Assembly (NCBI GenBank): GCA_035547955.1
Contig: DASZTR010000101.1
Coordinates: 1 to 11,875, forward strand
From: Nitrososphaera sp035547955
GTDB taxonomy: Archaea; Thermoproteota; Nitrososphaeria; Nitrososphaerales; Nitrososphaeraceae
Reading direction: 5' to 3'
DNA length: 11,875 bases
Within the stretch, counting starts at the first letter, position 1; every line of letters begins with the position of its first letter. The position numbers and the translations under genes were made by a program. This document shows positions 1-6,421 of the stretch, piece by piece. The notes below the pieces were generated by a model. The model did no database searches and had not been told where the DNA came from. It saw only the letters and a program-made list of their open reading frames with translations.

Positions 1-94
1 TGGCCAGCGGATCCCACATCTTTTCAAACGACTCTATTGCCGCGCCGTCAAAGCCAAGCGCCTTTAAGCGAGAAATGTGGTCTTCCTTTGACAT
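1..94 (-). CDS. Hypothetical protein, N-terminal fragment (runs off the window)
   Basis: An ATG on the minus strand at 94-92 opens a frame of 31 codons that reaches the left edge without a stop. The peptide begins MSKEDHISRL and continues with alternating charged and hydrophobic residues, suggesting amphipathic helices and a soluble protein. The family is not recognisable from this fragment. Upstream on the same strand a TATA-like element (TTTATTAT, plus-strand 129-136) is centred about 38 nt before the ATG, giving a predicted leader of about 12 nt, the same geometry as several other genes here. The codon pattern resembles that of the operon genes, unlike the spacer on its right. It is divergent from everything up to 10928. 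The existence of a gene is fairly likely; its function is unknown. Confidence 0.6.
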   Translation of the reverse strand, partial: MSKEDHISRLKALGFDGAAIESFEKMWDPLA

Positions 95-128
95 TTTACT
101 ACTCTACATATCCCCGCATCGGCTGGGC

Positions 129-136
129 ATAATAAA
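129..136 (-). promoter_or_regulatory. Putative TATA box for the minus-strand partial gene
   Basis: The minus strand reads TTTATTAT, close to the archaeal TATA consensus (TTTAWATA). Its centre is about 38 nt upstream of the ATG at 94, which would place transcription start near 106. It is inferred from sequence and spacing only. Confidence 0.4.
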
Positions 137-464
137 TCCTCTCGCCAGATTATCCTATTTGCATGTAGTTTTCCTCCGGATCATTGCATGGTGGTTGCTG
201 CAGCTAATGGACTCTTGGTCATGGGTGACGCAACTTGAGATCACGTCAGTACTATGGCCACAGTTTTGATCTCTAGTTCGCATACAACTTCATAATAGGC
301 GCCATTTGTCAAGGTGACAGTCAGTTTCTTAGAGAAATGCATACCATGCTAACAAACCAAGGTTTTTCGCCAAGGTCCAAGGCGAGGACTAAGACTTCCC
401 CCTCCGATGAACAACAGCAATAAAAGGGCAGCATAAATCCCGCGGTGCTGAGGGTAATCCATAT

Positions 465-537
465 AGCTAGGACCGCCCTAGCTTCTCATTGCTACATGAG
501 AAAGAGGACAGACCCAACCATAATCAGATAGGGGTCT
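465..537. repeat. Three consecutive hairpin-forming inverted repeats
   Basis: AGCTAGG (465-471) pairs with CCTAGCT (477-483) across a 5-nt loop. TTCTCAT (483-489) pairs with ATGAGAA (496-502) across a 6-nt loop. AGACCC (510-515) pairs with GGGTCT (532-537) across a 16-nt loop. The first two stems are perfect 7-bp pairs that abut, sharing position 483. They could be a structured RNA, an old element end or chance. There is no obvious coding context. Confidence 0.4.
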
Positions 538-586
538 CGTCTCTATACCTGTATTTTAATTCTAGGAGTTTCAGGCTGGTAGCCGG

Positions 587-1270
587 GTCACACTATCACC
601 ATCAATCAAGAAAAGGAGCCATATGTTGCCATCTAGAAATGGGCGCAGAGAGAGATATATTCTGACTATGCAGACAGGTTTCGGACAGATAAGCAGACAG
701 ACAAACTTCTCTGGTCAGGGCGATGTATTTTTTGTTGTTGTTGACGAAACGCTTGTTCAGATTGACGGCCATGATGACTATTGGTTATGGGTGGTGGGGC
801 CTACGAACCAAAAACCTTGACTCTTGTTTGATGATTTTCATCTATCGAGAGATAGAGAGAAAGAAAGAGGGATAGAAAGGCGATTTTTTTCGTATGCTAT
901 CAGTTCTTCAAGCAGTTGCAAAATAGATGTATGACAGGAAGAAGACTCTCTATCTTCACAGTTGGCGCTAGATGGTACACAAGGAAGCACATATGCAGGT
1001 GGCTGCGGCTACGCCATCAGGCATATTTTGGTACAGGGTTGAAGAATATCACGGAGCGATTCATTCATCCGACAGCATACATATCAAGGACAGGACAATG
1101 AGAGAGAGTGTGTGTCTGTGTATCGACGACCATTTTTTCCATGCAGGAAAGAGCATTGCAACAGGCGGCACGTGTGGAACTGGCTCAAGCTATTCTTGCT
1201 ATACTTGCTTGGATTTGGGCGCAGACACAGAATACGGTTTACCACATTTCTGGCCAGAAATGATGGCTAA
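587..1270 (+). pseudogene. Decayed DDE transposase (IS6/IS240-like integrase core), multiple frameshifts
   Basis: Transposase-like sequence can be followed by changing frame. From 587-622 it reads VTLSPSIKKRSH. After a 2-nt shift at 625 it reads VAI-stop-KWAQ and then DYADRFRTDKQTDKLL; the TAG at 634 probably replaces a Trp codon. Another shift leads to the core VVDETLVQIDG and YWLW (730-790), with an in-frame TGA at 818. A further frame from about 892 gives CYQFFKQLQNR, GARWY and LKNITERFIH. Then come IHIKDRT and DDHF (1072-1136), and finally PCRKEHCNRRHVWNWLKLF, ending at TAA 1268-1270. The first catalytic Asp (743-745) and the Glu (1054-1056) survive, but the second Asp, expected before GARWY, is Val (GTT, 961-963). 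At least five frame changes, two nonsense codons and a lost catalytic residue make this inactive. The family assignment is from memory of archaeal DDE transposases and is tentative; the element's ends were not located. Confidence 0.75.
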
Positions 1271-1300
1271 GTTAACGGAGCCATCCCGCCATTGCTAATC

Positions 1301-1307
1301 TTTAATA
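1301..1307 (+). promoter_or_regulatory. Putative TATA box ahead of the zinc-finger gene and aro operon
   Basis: TTTAATA lies about 32 nt before the ATG at 1336. Transcription would start near 1331, giving a leader of only a few nucleotides. It is the best TATA-like element between the transposase remnant and aroD, so it may drive the zinc-finger gene and the whole aro operon. Confidence 0.4.
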
Positions 1308-1335
1308 CCAGAAGCGTCAATTATAGCACATACAA

Positions 1336-1479
1336 ATGTCTACCGCATCTTCGTCTGCCAGAAAAGCGGAGAACAAGTGCAACCTTTGCGGCAAGGTTTT
1401 CGCTACGCTCCAGCTTTTAGAGTCGCACAAGATAATGGAGCACAGCAAGCAGGGTCATCCCCCCGCAGGCGTGAGCTAG
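1336..1479 (+). CDS. Small C2H2 zinc-finger protein (47 aa)
   Basis: The ATG at 1336 opens a 47-codon frame ending in TAG. Residues 15-36 are a textbook classical zinc finger: Cys15-X2-Cys18-X12-His31-X4-His36, with the usual aromatic (Phe22) and Leu28 core positions. A Ser/Ala-rich N-terminus and a short Pro/Gly tail flank it, so the protein is essentially one finger. Single-finger C2H2 microproteins are common in Thaumarchaeota, where they are thought to bind nucleic acid or protein; the target here is unknown. It lies 27 nt upstream of aroD on the same strand with no obvious promoter between, so it may be the first gene of the aromatic operon and could regulate it. Gene and fold are well supported; the role is inference. 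Confidence 0.8.
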   Translation: MSTASSSARKAENKCNLCGKVFATLQLLESHKIMEHSKQGHPPAGVS

Positions 1480-1506
1480 AGAAATAAGGGGGCACACTCC
1501 TGATGG

Positions 1507-2187
1507 TTGCCGTTGGCCAAGATATGCGCCTCTATTGCGGCGGAAAACGCAAACGACCTTGTAGCACAGGCAAAGAACGCATTTGACCTTGGAGCCGACT
1601 TCGTAGAGGCGCGCCTTGATTTTATTACCATGCAAGACCAAATTCTGCATGCGGCGGACAGGATTGAGAAGGATCGCGCGGTTTTCACGCTGCGCCCAAA
1701 GGGCCATGGTGGCAGGTTTTCCGGCACTGAGCAAGAGCGCGTAAAATTGCTGCGCAAGCTTGCGGAAAAAAGGCCGATGCTCATCGACGTCGAGCTTGAG
1801 ACCCTTCAAGCAAACGACAATCTGGCAGACTATTTGGAGCTTGCAAGCATCCCGACGCTTGTCTCTTGGCACGATTTTGAAAAGACGCCGCCAAACGACG
1901 AGCTTGTGGACATGATAATGGAAATGCGCCTTTACAGCAACTACGTCAAAGTTGTCACGACTGCCAAGAGCGTGGACGACTCGGTGAGGCTCTTGTCGCT
2001 CTACGAAAGCATAATTGGTCTGCACCCTATCATATTTGCAATGGGTGAGGCAGGCGTCATGACGAGGGTGCTTTGCGCGCTGTACGGCGCCCCTTATACA
2101 TACGCGACTGTGGAAAAGGCGTTTGCTCCCGGGCAATTGACGATAGCGCAGATGAGGCAATTGTATGGGAGCATAAGGAGCCACTAG
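1507..2187 (+). CDS. aroD: 3-dehydroquinate dehydratase, type I
   Basis: Converts 3-dehydroquinate to 3-dehydroshikimate, the third step of the shikimate pathway, through a Schiff base on an active-site Lys. At 226 aa it has the usual length of archaeal type I enzymes. Visible residues are the EARLD motif (Glu34, Arg36, Asp38), Arg63 in TLRPKGHGG, catalytic His122 in SWHDFEKTP, and Schiff-base Lys148 in NYVKVV. The C-terminal glycine-rich AMGEAG and APGQ segments match the substrate-closing loops. A TGA at 1501-1503 bounds the frame and the first internal ATG is at codon 42, so the start must be TTG: either 1507 (MPLAKIC) or 1513 (MAKIC). An AGGGGG (1487-1492) lies 14 nt before 1507. The start at 1513 would give the same opening 12 bases as aroA. 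Function is secure; the exact start is not. Confidence 0.93.
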   Translation: MPLAKICASIAAENANDLVAQAKNAFDLGADFVEARLDFITMQDQILHAADRIEKDRAVFTLRPKGHGGRFSGTEQERVKLLRKLAEKRPMLIDVELETLQANDNLADYLELASIPTLVSWHDFEKTPPNDELVDMIMEMRLYSNYVKVVTTAKSVDDSVRLLSLYESIIGLHPIIFAMGEAGVMTRVLCALYGAPYTYATVEKAFAPGQLTIAQMRQLYGSIRSH

Positions 2188-2208
2188 AAGGAGGCACATG
2201 CATAAGGG

Positions 2209-3063
2209 ATGGAAATGGGTCCTTCCAAGACATACTGCATCATCGGCGATCCGATAGGCCATTCGCTGTCGCCGGGAATGCAGAATGCCGCGTTTTCCGC
2301 ACTGAACCTGAACTGCACCTATATCTCTTTTCGCGTGCCTGTGCCAGAGCTAAAGGAGTCCATAGAATCACTTCGGGCAATAAACATTGCCGGCTTTAAC
2401 GTCACCATTCCGCACAAGGTGGCGGTGATGAAGTACCTTGACGAACTAGACGCCACCGCAAACAAGGCAGGAGCGGTAAACACGGTCAACAACATAGAGG
2501 GGACGTTAAAGGGGTACAACACCGACATAGCCGGCTTCATAGCGCCCCTCCGGCGGCGCAAGTTCGATTTTGGCGATAAGACTGCAACAATACTGCTCCT
2601 TGGCGCGGGTGGGGCCGCGCGGGCCGTAATTGCCGCACTATCTGAAGAAAGGACAGATTGCAAGGTGGTGATAGCAAACCGCGACCAAGCCAAGGCTAAA
2701 GAGCTTGCCAGGACAGCGAGCGACTTGGGGCTGCTGTGCGAAACAATAAGCCTAGAGGACGCGCCAAAAGCATCGCCAGACGCAGGGCTGATAGTAAATG
2801 CCACTTCAATAGGGCTCGGCGACGAGCCGAGCCCGATTGATTCTGATCACATTAAAAAGGGAAGCATAGTCTACGACATCGTGTACCGGCCAGTCGTGAC
2901 CGACCTTTTGGAGCAAGCCAAGTTTGCAGAAGCGCACGTAGTGTATGGGTACGAGATGCTGCTAGAGCAGGGGGCGAAGGCATTTGAGATATGGACGGGC
3001 CTACCTGCGCCCCGCGACATAATGAAAAAGAACCTGCTAGGGATATTTGGGGAGCCCACGTGA
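2209..3063 (+). CDS. aroE: Shikimate dehydrogenase (NADP-dependent)
   Basis: Reduces 3-dehydroshikimate to shikimate, the fourth pathway step. The 284-aa protein has the standard two-domain layout. The N-terminal substrate domain carries the SLSP shikimate-binding motif (residues 19-22), NVTIPHK with catalytic Lys70, GAVNTV (88-93) and the partner Asp106 in GYNTD. The C-terminal Rossmann domain carries GAGGAARAV (132-140) and an ANR motif after the second strand, typical of NADPH binding. Start ATG 2209 follows a strong GGAGG (2190-2194) with a 14-nt spacer; an in-frame ATG at 2215 is an alternative. The ATG at 2198 is out of frame. The gene begins 21 nt after aroD, and its TGA overlaps the ATG of the kinase gene, indicating translational coupling. 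It is intact. Confidence 0.95.
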   Translation: MEMGPSKTYCIIGDPIGHSLSPGMQNAAFSALNLNCTYISFRVPVPELKESIESLRAINIAGFNVTIPHKVAVMKYLDELDATANKAGAVNTVNNIEGTLKGYNTDIAGFIAPLRRRKFDFGDKTATILLLGAGGAARAVIAALSEERTDCKVVIANRDQAKAKELARTASDLGLLCETISLEDAPKASPDAGLIVNATSIGLGDEPSPIDSDHIKKGSIVYDIVYRPVVTDLLEQAKFAEAHVVYGYEMLLEQGAKAFEIWTGLPAPRDIMKKNLLGIFGEPT

Positions 3064-3920
3064 TGGTGACGCCTATAAAAGTCAGGGCCACGGTGCACGG
3101 CGCTGTATCCATAGTGAACGCCATAGCGACAGGCAACGGCTCGGCGCTCGGCATCTCGCTCAGGGTCACTGCAGAGGTGGAGGTGGCAAGGGGCAAAGGC
3201 CTGAGGTTTCTTACCGGCAAAAACGACGACAGGCTGGTCAACAATGTCATCAAAAACACGCTGCCTGCCGACACGCTGGAGCGCAACCAGCTGATAGTGA
3301 GGCTCCGGTCCGAAGTCCCAATAGGCTTCGGCCTGAAAAGCTCAAGTGCAGTGTCAAACGCGGTTGCGCTGGCGTGCAGCAGGCTGGTGAGCGAAAAGGT
3401 TGACGACCATGCCGTCCTTGACGCGGCAGTAAGGGCATCGCTTGCTGCCAAGGTCTCGATAACCGGAGCATACGACGACGCCACTGCATGCTACTTTGGC
3501 GGGCTGGTGGTAACGGACAATTATGCAAGAAAGTTGCTGAAAAGGGAGGAGGCACCGGGCAACCTGCAGGCAGTGATATTTCTGCCTCGTAACACACCGA
3601 GGGGAGACGTGCACAAGCTGAGCGACCTTTCTGACCTGTTTACTGACGCGTTTAGGTTCGCCGAAGGAGGCGATTACTGGAAGGCCATGAAGCTCAATGG
3701 CGTATTGGCCTCTGCCGCTCTCGGCACAAGCTATAGGCCGGTGCTTGCGGCGCTTGAGCAAGGCGCTCTTGCCGCTGGCGTATCCGGGAACGGGCCTTCC
3801 ATCGCGGCGGTGGCGTACGACGACGAGGTGGAGGACATCAAGAACGCGTTTTTGAATTTCAATGGCAAGGTGCTTGTGTCCAAGGTTAATAACCAGAAGG
3901 CAAGCGTGGAGGTGCTGTAG
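3063..3920 (+). CDS. aroK: Shikimate kinase, archaeal GHMP-superfamily type
   Basis: Phosphorylates shikimate to shikimate 3-phosphate with ATP, the fifth step. The 285-aa protein belongs to the GHMP kinase fold (galactokinase, homoserine kinase, mevalonate kinase), which replaces the P-loop bacterial AroK in archaea. The ATP-binding motif PIGFGLKSSSA spans residues 86-96, an acidic TGAYDDATACYFGG segment spans 134-147, and the C-terminal SGNGPS loop spans 241-246. The frame is open upstream to 2991, but that extension would overlap aroE by 72 nt and does not resemble the family. The ATG at 3063 in TGATG, 8 nt after GGGGAG (3049-3054), fits much better. Position between aroE and aroA confirms that the substrate is shikimate rather than another GHMP substrate. 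Confidence 0.93.
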   Translation: MVTPIKVRATVHGAVSIVNAIATGNGSALGISLRVTAEVEVARGKGLRFLTGKNDDRLVNNVIKNTLPADTLERNQLIVRLRSEVPIGFGLKSSSAVSNAVALACSRLVSEKVDDHAVLDAAVRASLAAKVSITGAYDDATACYFGGLVVTDNYARKLLKREEAPGNLQAVIFLPRNTPRGDVHKLSDLSDLFTDAFRFAEGGDYWKAMKLNGVLASAALGTSYRPVLAALEQGALAAGVSGNGPSIAAVAYDDEVEDIKNAFLNFNGKVLVSKVNNQKASVEVL

Positions 3921-3923
3921 GAG
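3919..3923 (+). promoter_or_regulatory. Shine-Dalgarno site fixing the TTG start of aroA
   Basis: AGGAG overlaps the stop codon of the shikimate kinase gene and lies 5 nt before TTG 3929. This normal spacing supports the TTG as the true start and suggests translational coupling across the junction. Confidence 0.6.
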
Positions 3924-3928
3924 AAACA

Positions 3929-5239
3929 TTGGCCAAGATACAGGTACAGAGGTCAAAAGTGGAGGGTACTGTCCGCTGCCCATCAAGCAAGAGCTACACC
4001 CATCGCGCGCTTGCGATAGCGTCGCTTGCCGATGGCCATTCCACAATAACAAACGCGCTGCTTGCCCGAGACACACTTGCCACACTTGCCTGCTGCAGGG
4101 CACTGGGGGCAAACGTGCAAGGAGGAGAAAAGAAGGGTACTGTGCAAGTCCAAGGCAAACACAGTTTTCCGCCGCCTGAGAACGTGCTCAACTGCGAAAA
4201 CTCGGGGACTACCATCAGGATAATGACTGCCATGTCAGGTCTTGTCAGGAACGGCCACGTCGTCCTCACAGGAGACGAGAGCCTCAGGAGGCGCCCGATG
4301 CAGCCGATACTTGACGCCCTTGGGCCTCTTGGCGTCGAGGCTTTCTCAACAAAGGGGAACGGGACTCCTCCTCTCATAGTGCGAGGAAGCGGGATAAAGG
4401 GCGGCACTACAGTAATCGACGGCAGCATATCCAGCCAGTTCATATCGGGGCTTTTGATAGCAGGCATTTACGCAGATTCAGAGATTGTGCTAAAGATCAA
4501 AGGCAACCTCGTGTCAAAGCCGTACATACAGGCGACGATGGCAACTATGGAGCAGTTCGGTGTAAAGATCGACCATGAGCCAGACATGAGGGAGTACAGA
4601 ATCAGGCCGGCAGAATACGCTCCTGCTAGGTTTGACGTGCCAAGCGACTTTTCGACAGCCGCACTCATACTCTCTGCAGGCGCACTTGTCGGTAGGCGGC
4701 TGAAGGTAAAGGGCCTCAATTTCAACCTGCCGCAGGGCGACTCGCAGATAGTGGAGATAATGAAGCGGATGGGCTGCGCCATAAAGGCGGACAGGTCAAA
4801 GGGCGAGATCGTAGTAGAAGGGTCAGCAGAATCGCTTGAAGGAGGCGAATTCGACCTTGCAAATACGCCTGACCTGCTGCCCGTTGTGTCGATACTTGCG
4901 CTCAAGGCAAGGTCGCCAGTCAGCATAACTGGCGTCGCGCATGCCCGCGTCAAGGAGACCGATAGGGTCTCAATCATTGCGCACGAGCTTGCCAAGTTCG
5001 GCGCTCAAGTGGACGAGTTCCACGACGGGCTGACGATAACCGCGCCAAAAAAGATGAAAAACGCCTCGCTTGAGGCCTATAGAGACCACCGCCTGTTCAT
5101 GGCGTTTACCATAGCGTCCATGATGACGGAGAAATCTGTAGTAGAAGGCGCCGAATCGGTTGATGTCTCGTACCCCCACTTTGTGCAGGACATGGAGGAC
5201 CTCGGGGCACGGCTGTCGCCGGCTAAGTCCCGGCGGTAA
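3929..5239 (+). CDS. aroA: 3-phosphoshikimate 1-carboxyvinyltransferase (EPSP synthase)
   Basis: Transfers the enolpyruvyl group of PEP to shikimate 3-phosphate, the sixth step and the target of glyphosate. The 436-aa protein is full length with both inverse alpha/beta domains. Motifs in order are PSSKSYTHRA with Lys21, Ser22 and Arg26; NSGTTIR (91-97, the PEP-binding loop); DESLRRRPM (115-123); SSQF (167-170, substrate phosphate); TPDLLP with catalytic Asp315; KETDR with catalytic Glu343; and DHRLFMAF near the C-terminus. The start is TTG 3929, 8 nt after the kinase stop and 5 nt after AGGAG. Its first 12 bases are identical to those at 1513-1524 in aroD. It is followed by a 57-nt gap, the largest within the operon. 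No defect is seen. Confidence 0.95.
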   Translation: MAKIQVQRSKVEGTVRCPSSKSYTHRALAIASLADGHSTITNALLARDTLATLACCRALGANVQGGEKKGTVQVQGKHSFPPPENVLNCENSGTTIRIMTAMSGLVRNGHVVLTGDESLRRRPMQPILDALGPLGVEAFSTKGNGTPPLIVRGSGIKGGTTVIDGSISSQFISGLLIAGIYADSEIVLKIKGNLVSKPYIQATMATMEQFGVKIDHEPDMREYRIRPAEYAPARFDVPSDFSTAALILSAGALVGRRLKVKGLNFNLPQGDSQIVEIMKRMGCAIKADRSKGEIVVEGSAESLEGGEFDLANTPDLLPVVSILALKARSPVSITGVAHARVKETDRVSIIAHELAKFGAQVDEFHDGLTITAPKKMKNASLEAYRDHRLFMAFTIASMMTEKSVVEGAESVDVSYPHFVQDMEDLGARLSPAKSRR

Positions 5240-5256
5240 TAATAATCCAAAAAGCC

Positions 5257-5262
5257 AATATA
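5257..5262 (+). promoter_or_regulatory. Possible internal promoter (TATA-like) before aroC
   Basis: AATATA in the 57-nt aroA-aroC gap is centred about 37 nt upstream of the aroC ATG. The SRPBCC and 8752 genes show nearly the same distance to their TATA boxes. Transcription would start near 5286. This could let aroC, the mutase-aminotransferase and tyrA be expressed separately from the upstream genes. Confidence 0.35.
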
Positions 5263-5296
5263 CCGAGCGCAATCCAGCATACTACTGTAATAGTAC

Positions 5297-6415
5297 ATGG
5301 GCGGGGGCAACATTCTGGGCGAGCGCTTTGTCGCCATGAGCTTTGGGGAAAGCCATGGCCGCTGCGTAGGGATGCTAGTGGATGGCTGCCCCGCGGGGCT
5401 CCCTCTTTCAGAGGGCGACATACAGGGCCAGCTCGACAGGCGCAAGCCCGGCCAGTCAGCCGTCACCACACAGCGCAAAGAGGAGGACAAGGTAGAGATA
5501 CTCTCCGGCGTTTTCAACGGCTTTACCACCGGCGCGCCTCTATGCATGCTGATATGGAACAAGGACGCAGACTCACGCGCATATGAGGCGATAAAGAGCA
5601 TACCGAGGCCGGGCCATGCAGACTATCCTGCGATGGTCAAGTACGGGGGCTTTGTAGACTACCGCGGCAGCGGGCGCTTTTCAGGCAGGCTCACCGCAGC
5701 CCTTGTCATGGCCGGCGCAGTGGCACAAAAACTGCTCAAACAGACCCTTGGCATTGAAACTGTGGCCTACACGTCTGAAATCGGCGGGATAAAAGCAGGA
5801 AAGATGACCCCTGAAAACATAGCCCGGCGTTACGACAATGACGTCAGGTGCCCGGATCCGGCGGCTGCTGAGAAGATGCGTGACGCCATTTTGGCGGCAA
5901 GGAGGGACGGCGACTCGCTTGGCGGCGTAGTAGAATGCACGACGTCAAGCCTGCCTGTCGGACTTGGTGAGCCGATATTTGCATCCCTTGAAGCCGACTT
6001 GAGCAGGGCGCTCTTTGGCATACCTGCAGTCAAGGCAGTCGAGTTTGGTTCTGGCTTTGAGGGTTCTACGAGGCGCGGCTCTGAAAACAATGACGCTTAC
6101 TACATGGAAAAAGACGGCAAGATAGCGACCAAGACCAACAACTCCGGAGGCATCCTCGGCGGGTTGTCAAACGGCATGCCGCTAATAGTCCGAATCGGGT
6201 TCAAGCCGGCCTCATCGATAGCCAAATCCCAGGACACGCTCGACGTATTAACGGGGTCACAGGCCAAGCTGACGGTCCCCGGCAGGCACGACCCGTGCGT
6301 CGTGCCGAGAGCACCGCCCATAGTCGAGTGCGTTGTCTCTATGGTGCTTGCTGATCACGCGATACGGGCAGGGCTGATACCGCCGGTGTTGGGAAAGAAG
6401 AGAGGGAGCACCTGA
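5297..6415 (+). CDS. aroC: Chorismate synthase
   Basis: Performs the anti-1,4-elimination of phosphate from EPSP to give chorismate, the seventh step, using reduced FMN. The 372-aa protein is full length. It shows the signature GESHG (17-21) with His20 as proton donor to flavin, DGCPAGLPL (29-37), RRKPGQS (48-54), PGHADY with second catalytic His107, the YRGSGRFSGRLTAA glycine/arginine loop, the RGSENND loop, GGILGG, and the C-terminal GRHDPCVVPR motif. No Shine-Dalgarno sequence is visible before ATG 5297, which fits a short-leader transcript from the TATA-like box in the preceding gap. No separate flavin reductase domain is fused, so reduced FMN must come from another enzyme. Its TGA is followed after 6 nt by the next start in the same reading frame. 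Confidence 0.95.
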   Translation: MGGGNILGERFVAMSFGESHGRCVGMLVDGCPAGLPLSEGDIQGQLDRRKPGQSAVTTQRKEEDKVEILSGVFNGFTTGAPLCMLIWNKDADSRAYEAIKSIPRPGHADYPAMVKYGGFVDYRGSGRFSGRLTAALVMAGAVAQKLLKQTLGIETVAYTSEIGGIKAGKMTPENIARRYDNDVRCPDPAAAEKMRDAILAARRDGDSLGGVVECTTSSLPVGLGEPIFASLEADLSRALFGIPAVKAVEFGSGFEGSTRRGSENNDAYYMEKDGKIATKTNNSGGILGGLSNGMPLIVRIGFKPASSIAKSQDTLDVLTGSQAKLTVPGRHDPCVVPRAPPIVECVVSMVLADHAIRAGLIPPVLGKKRGST

Positions 6416-6421
6416 CTGGCA

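Larger units (their letters stand above)
95..586. other. Intergenic spacer with no recognisable gene
   Basis: No frame longer than about 65 codons crosses this stretch, and none of the short frames resembles a protein family. It looks more AT-rich than the operon and is not organised like the compact DNA downstream. Apart from the promoter of the leftward gene, the only structure seen is three consecutive inverted repeats between 465 and 537. Because a decayed transposase lies immediately to the right, part of this spacer may be the degraded left side of the same element, but no terminal inverted repeat matching 1271-1335 was found by eye. Confidence 0.6.

Noticed and set aside
75..269. 64-codon plus-strand frame at the left edge
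   Set aside because: It overlaps the start and promoter of the minus-strand gene, has no ribosome site and no recognisable similarity.
400..450. Possible C/D-box small RNA (CCGATGA at 405-411 and CTGA at 448-451)
   Set aside because: The C box is imperfect, no C' or D' boxes are seen at suitable spacing, and no flanking terminal stem is present.
623..820. 65-codon frame with a good AAGGAG just upstream, looking like an independent small gene
   Set aside because: Its second half is the DETLVQIDG core of a transposase, continued in other frames on both sides. The apparent ribosome site falls inside the coding remnant.
972..1298. 108-codon frame that could be called a hypothetical protein
   Set aside because: Only the middle (IHIKDRT, DDHF) fits the transposase; its two ends are out-of-frame translation of neighbouring blocks.
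1417..2262. 281-codon minus-strand frame over aroD
   Set aside because: It is antisense to a clearly recognisable AroD with all catalytic residues and has a low-complexity, Cys/Arg/His-rich composition without family signals.
2991..3062. Upstream in-frame ATG extending shikimate kinase by 24 codons
   Set aside because: The extension overlaps aroE by 72 nt, has no family similarity, and a well-placed Shine-Dalgarno site supports ATG 3063.
3354..4112. 252-codon minus-strand frame across the aroK-aroA junction
   Set aside because: It is a shadow of two well-supported enzymes and crosses their start and stop signals; no recognisable protein motifs.
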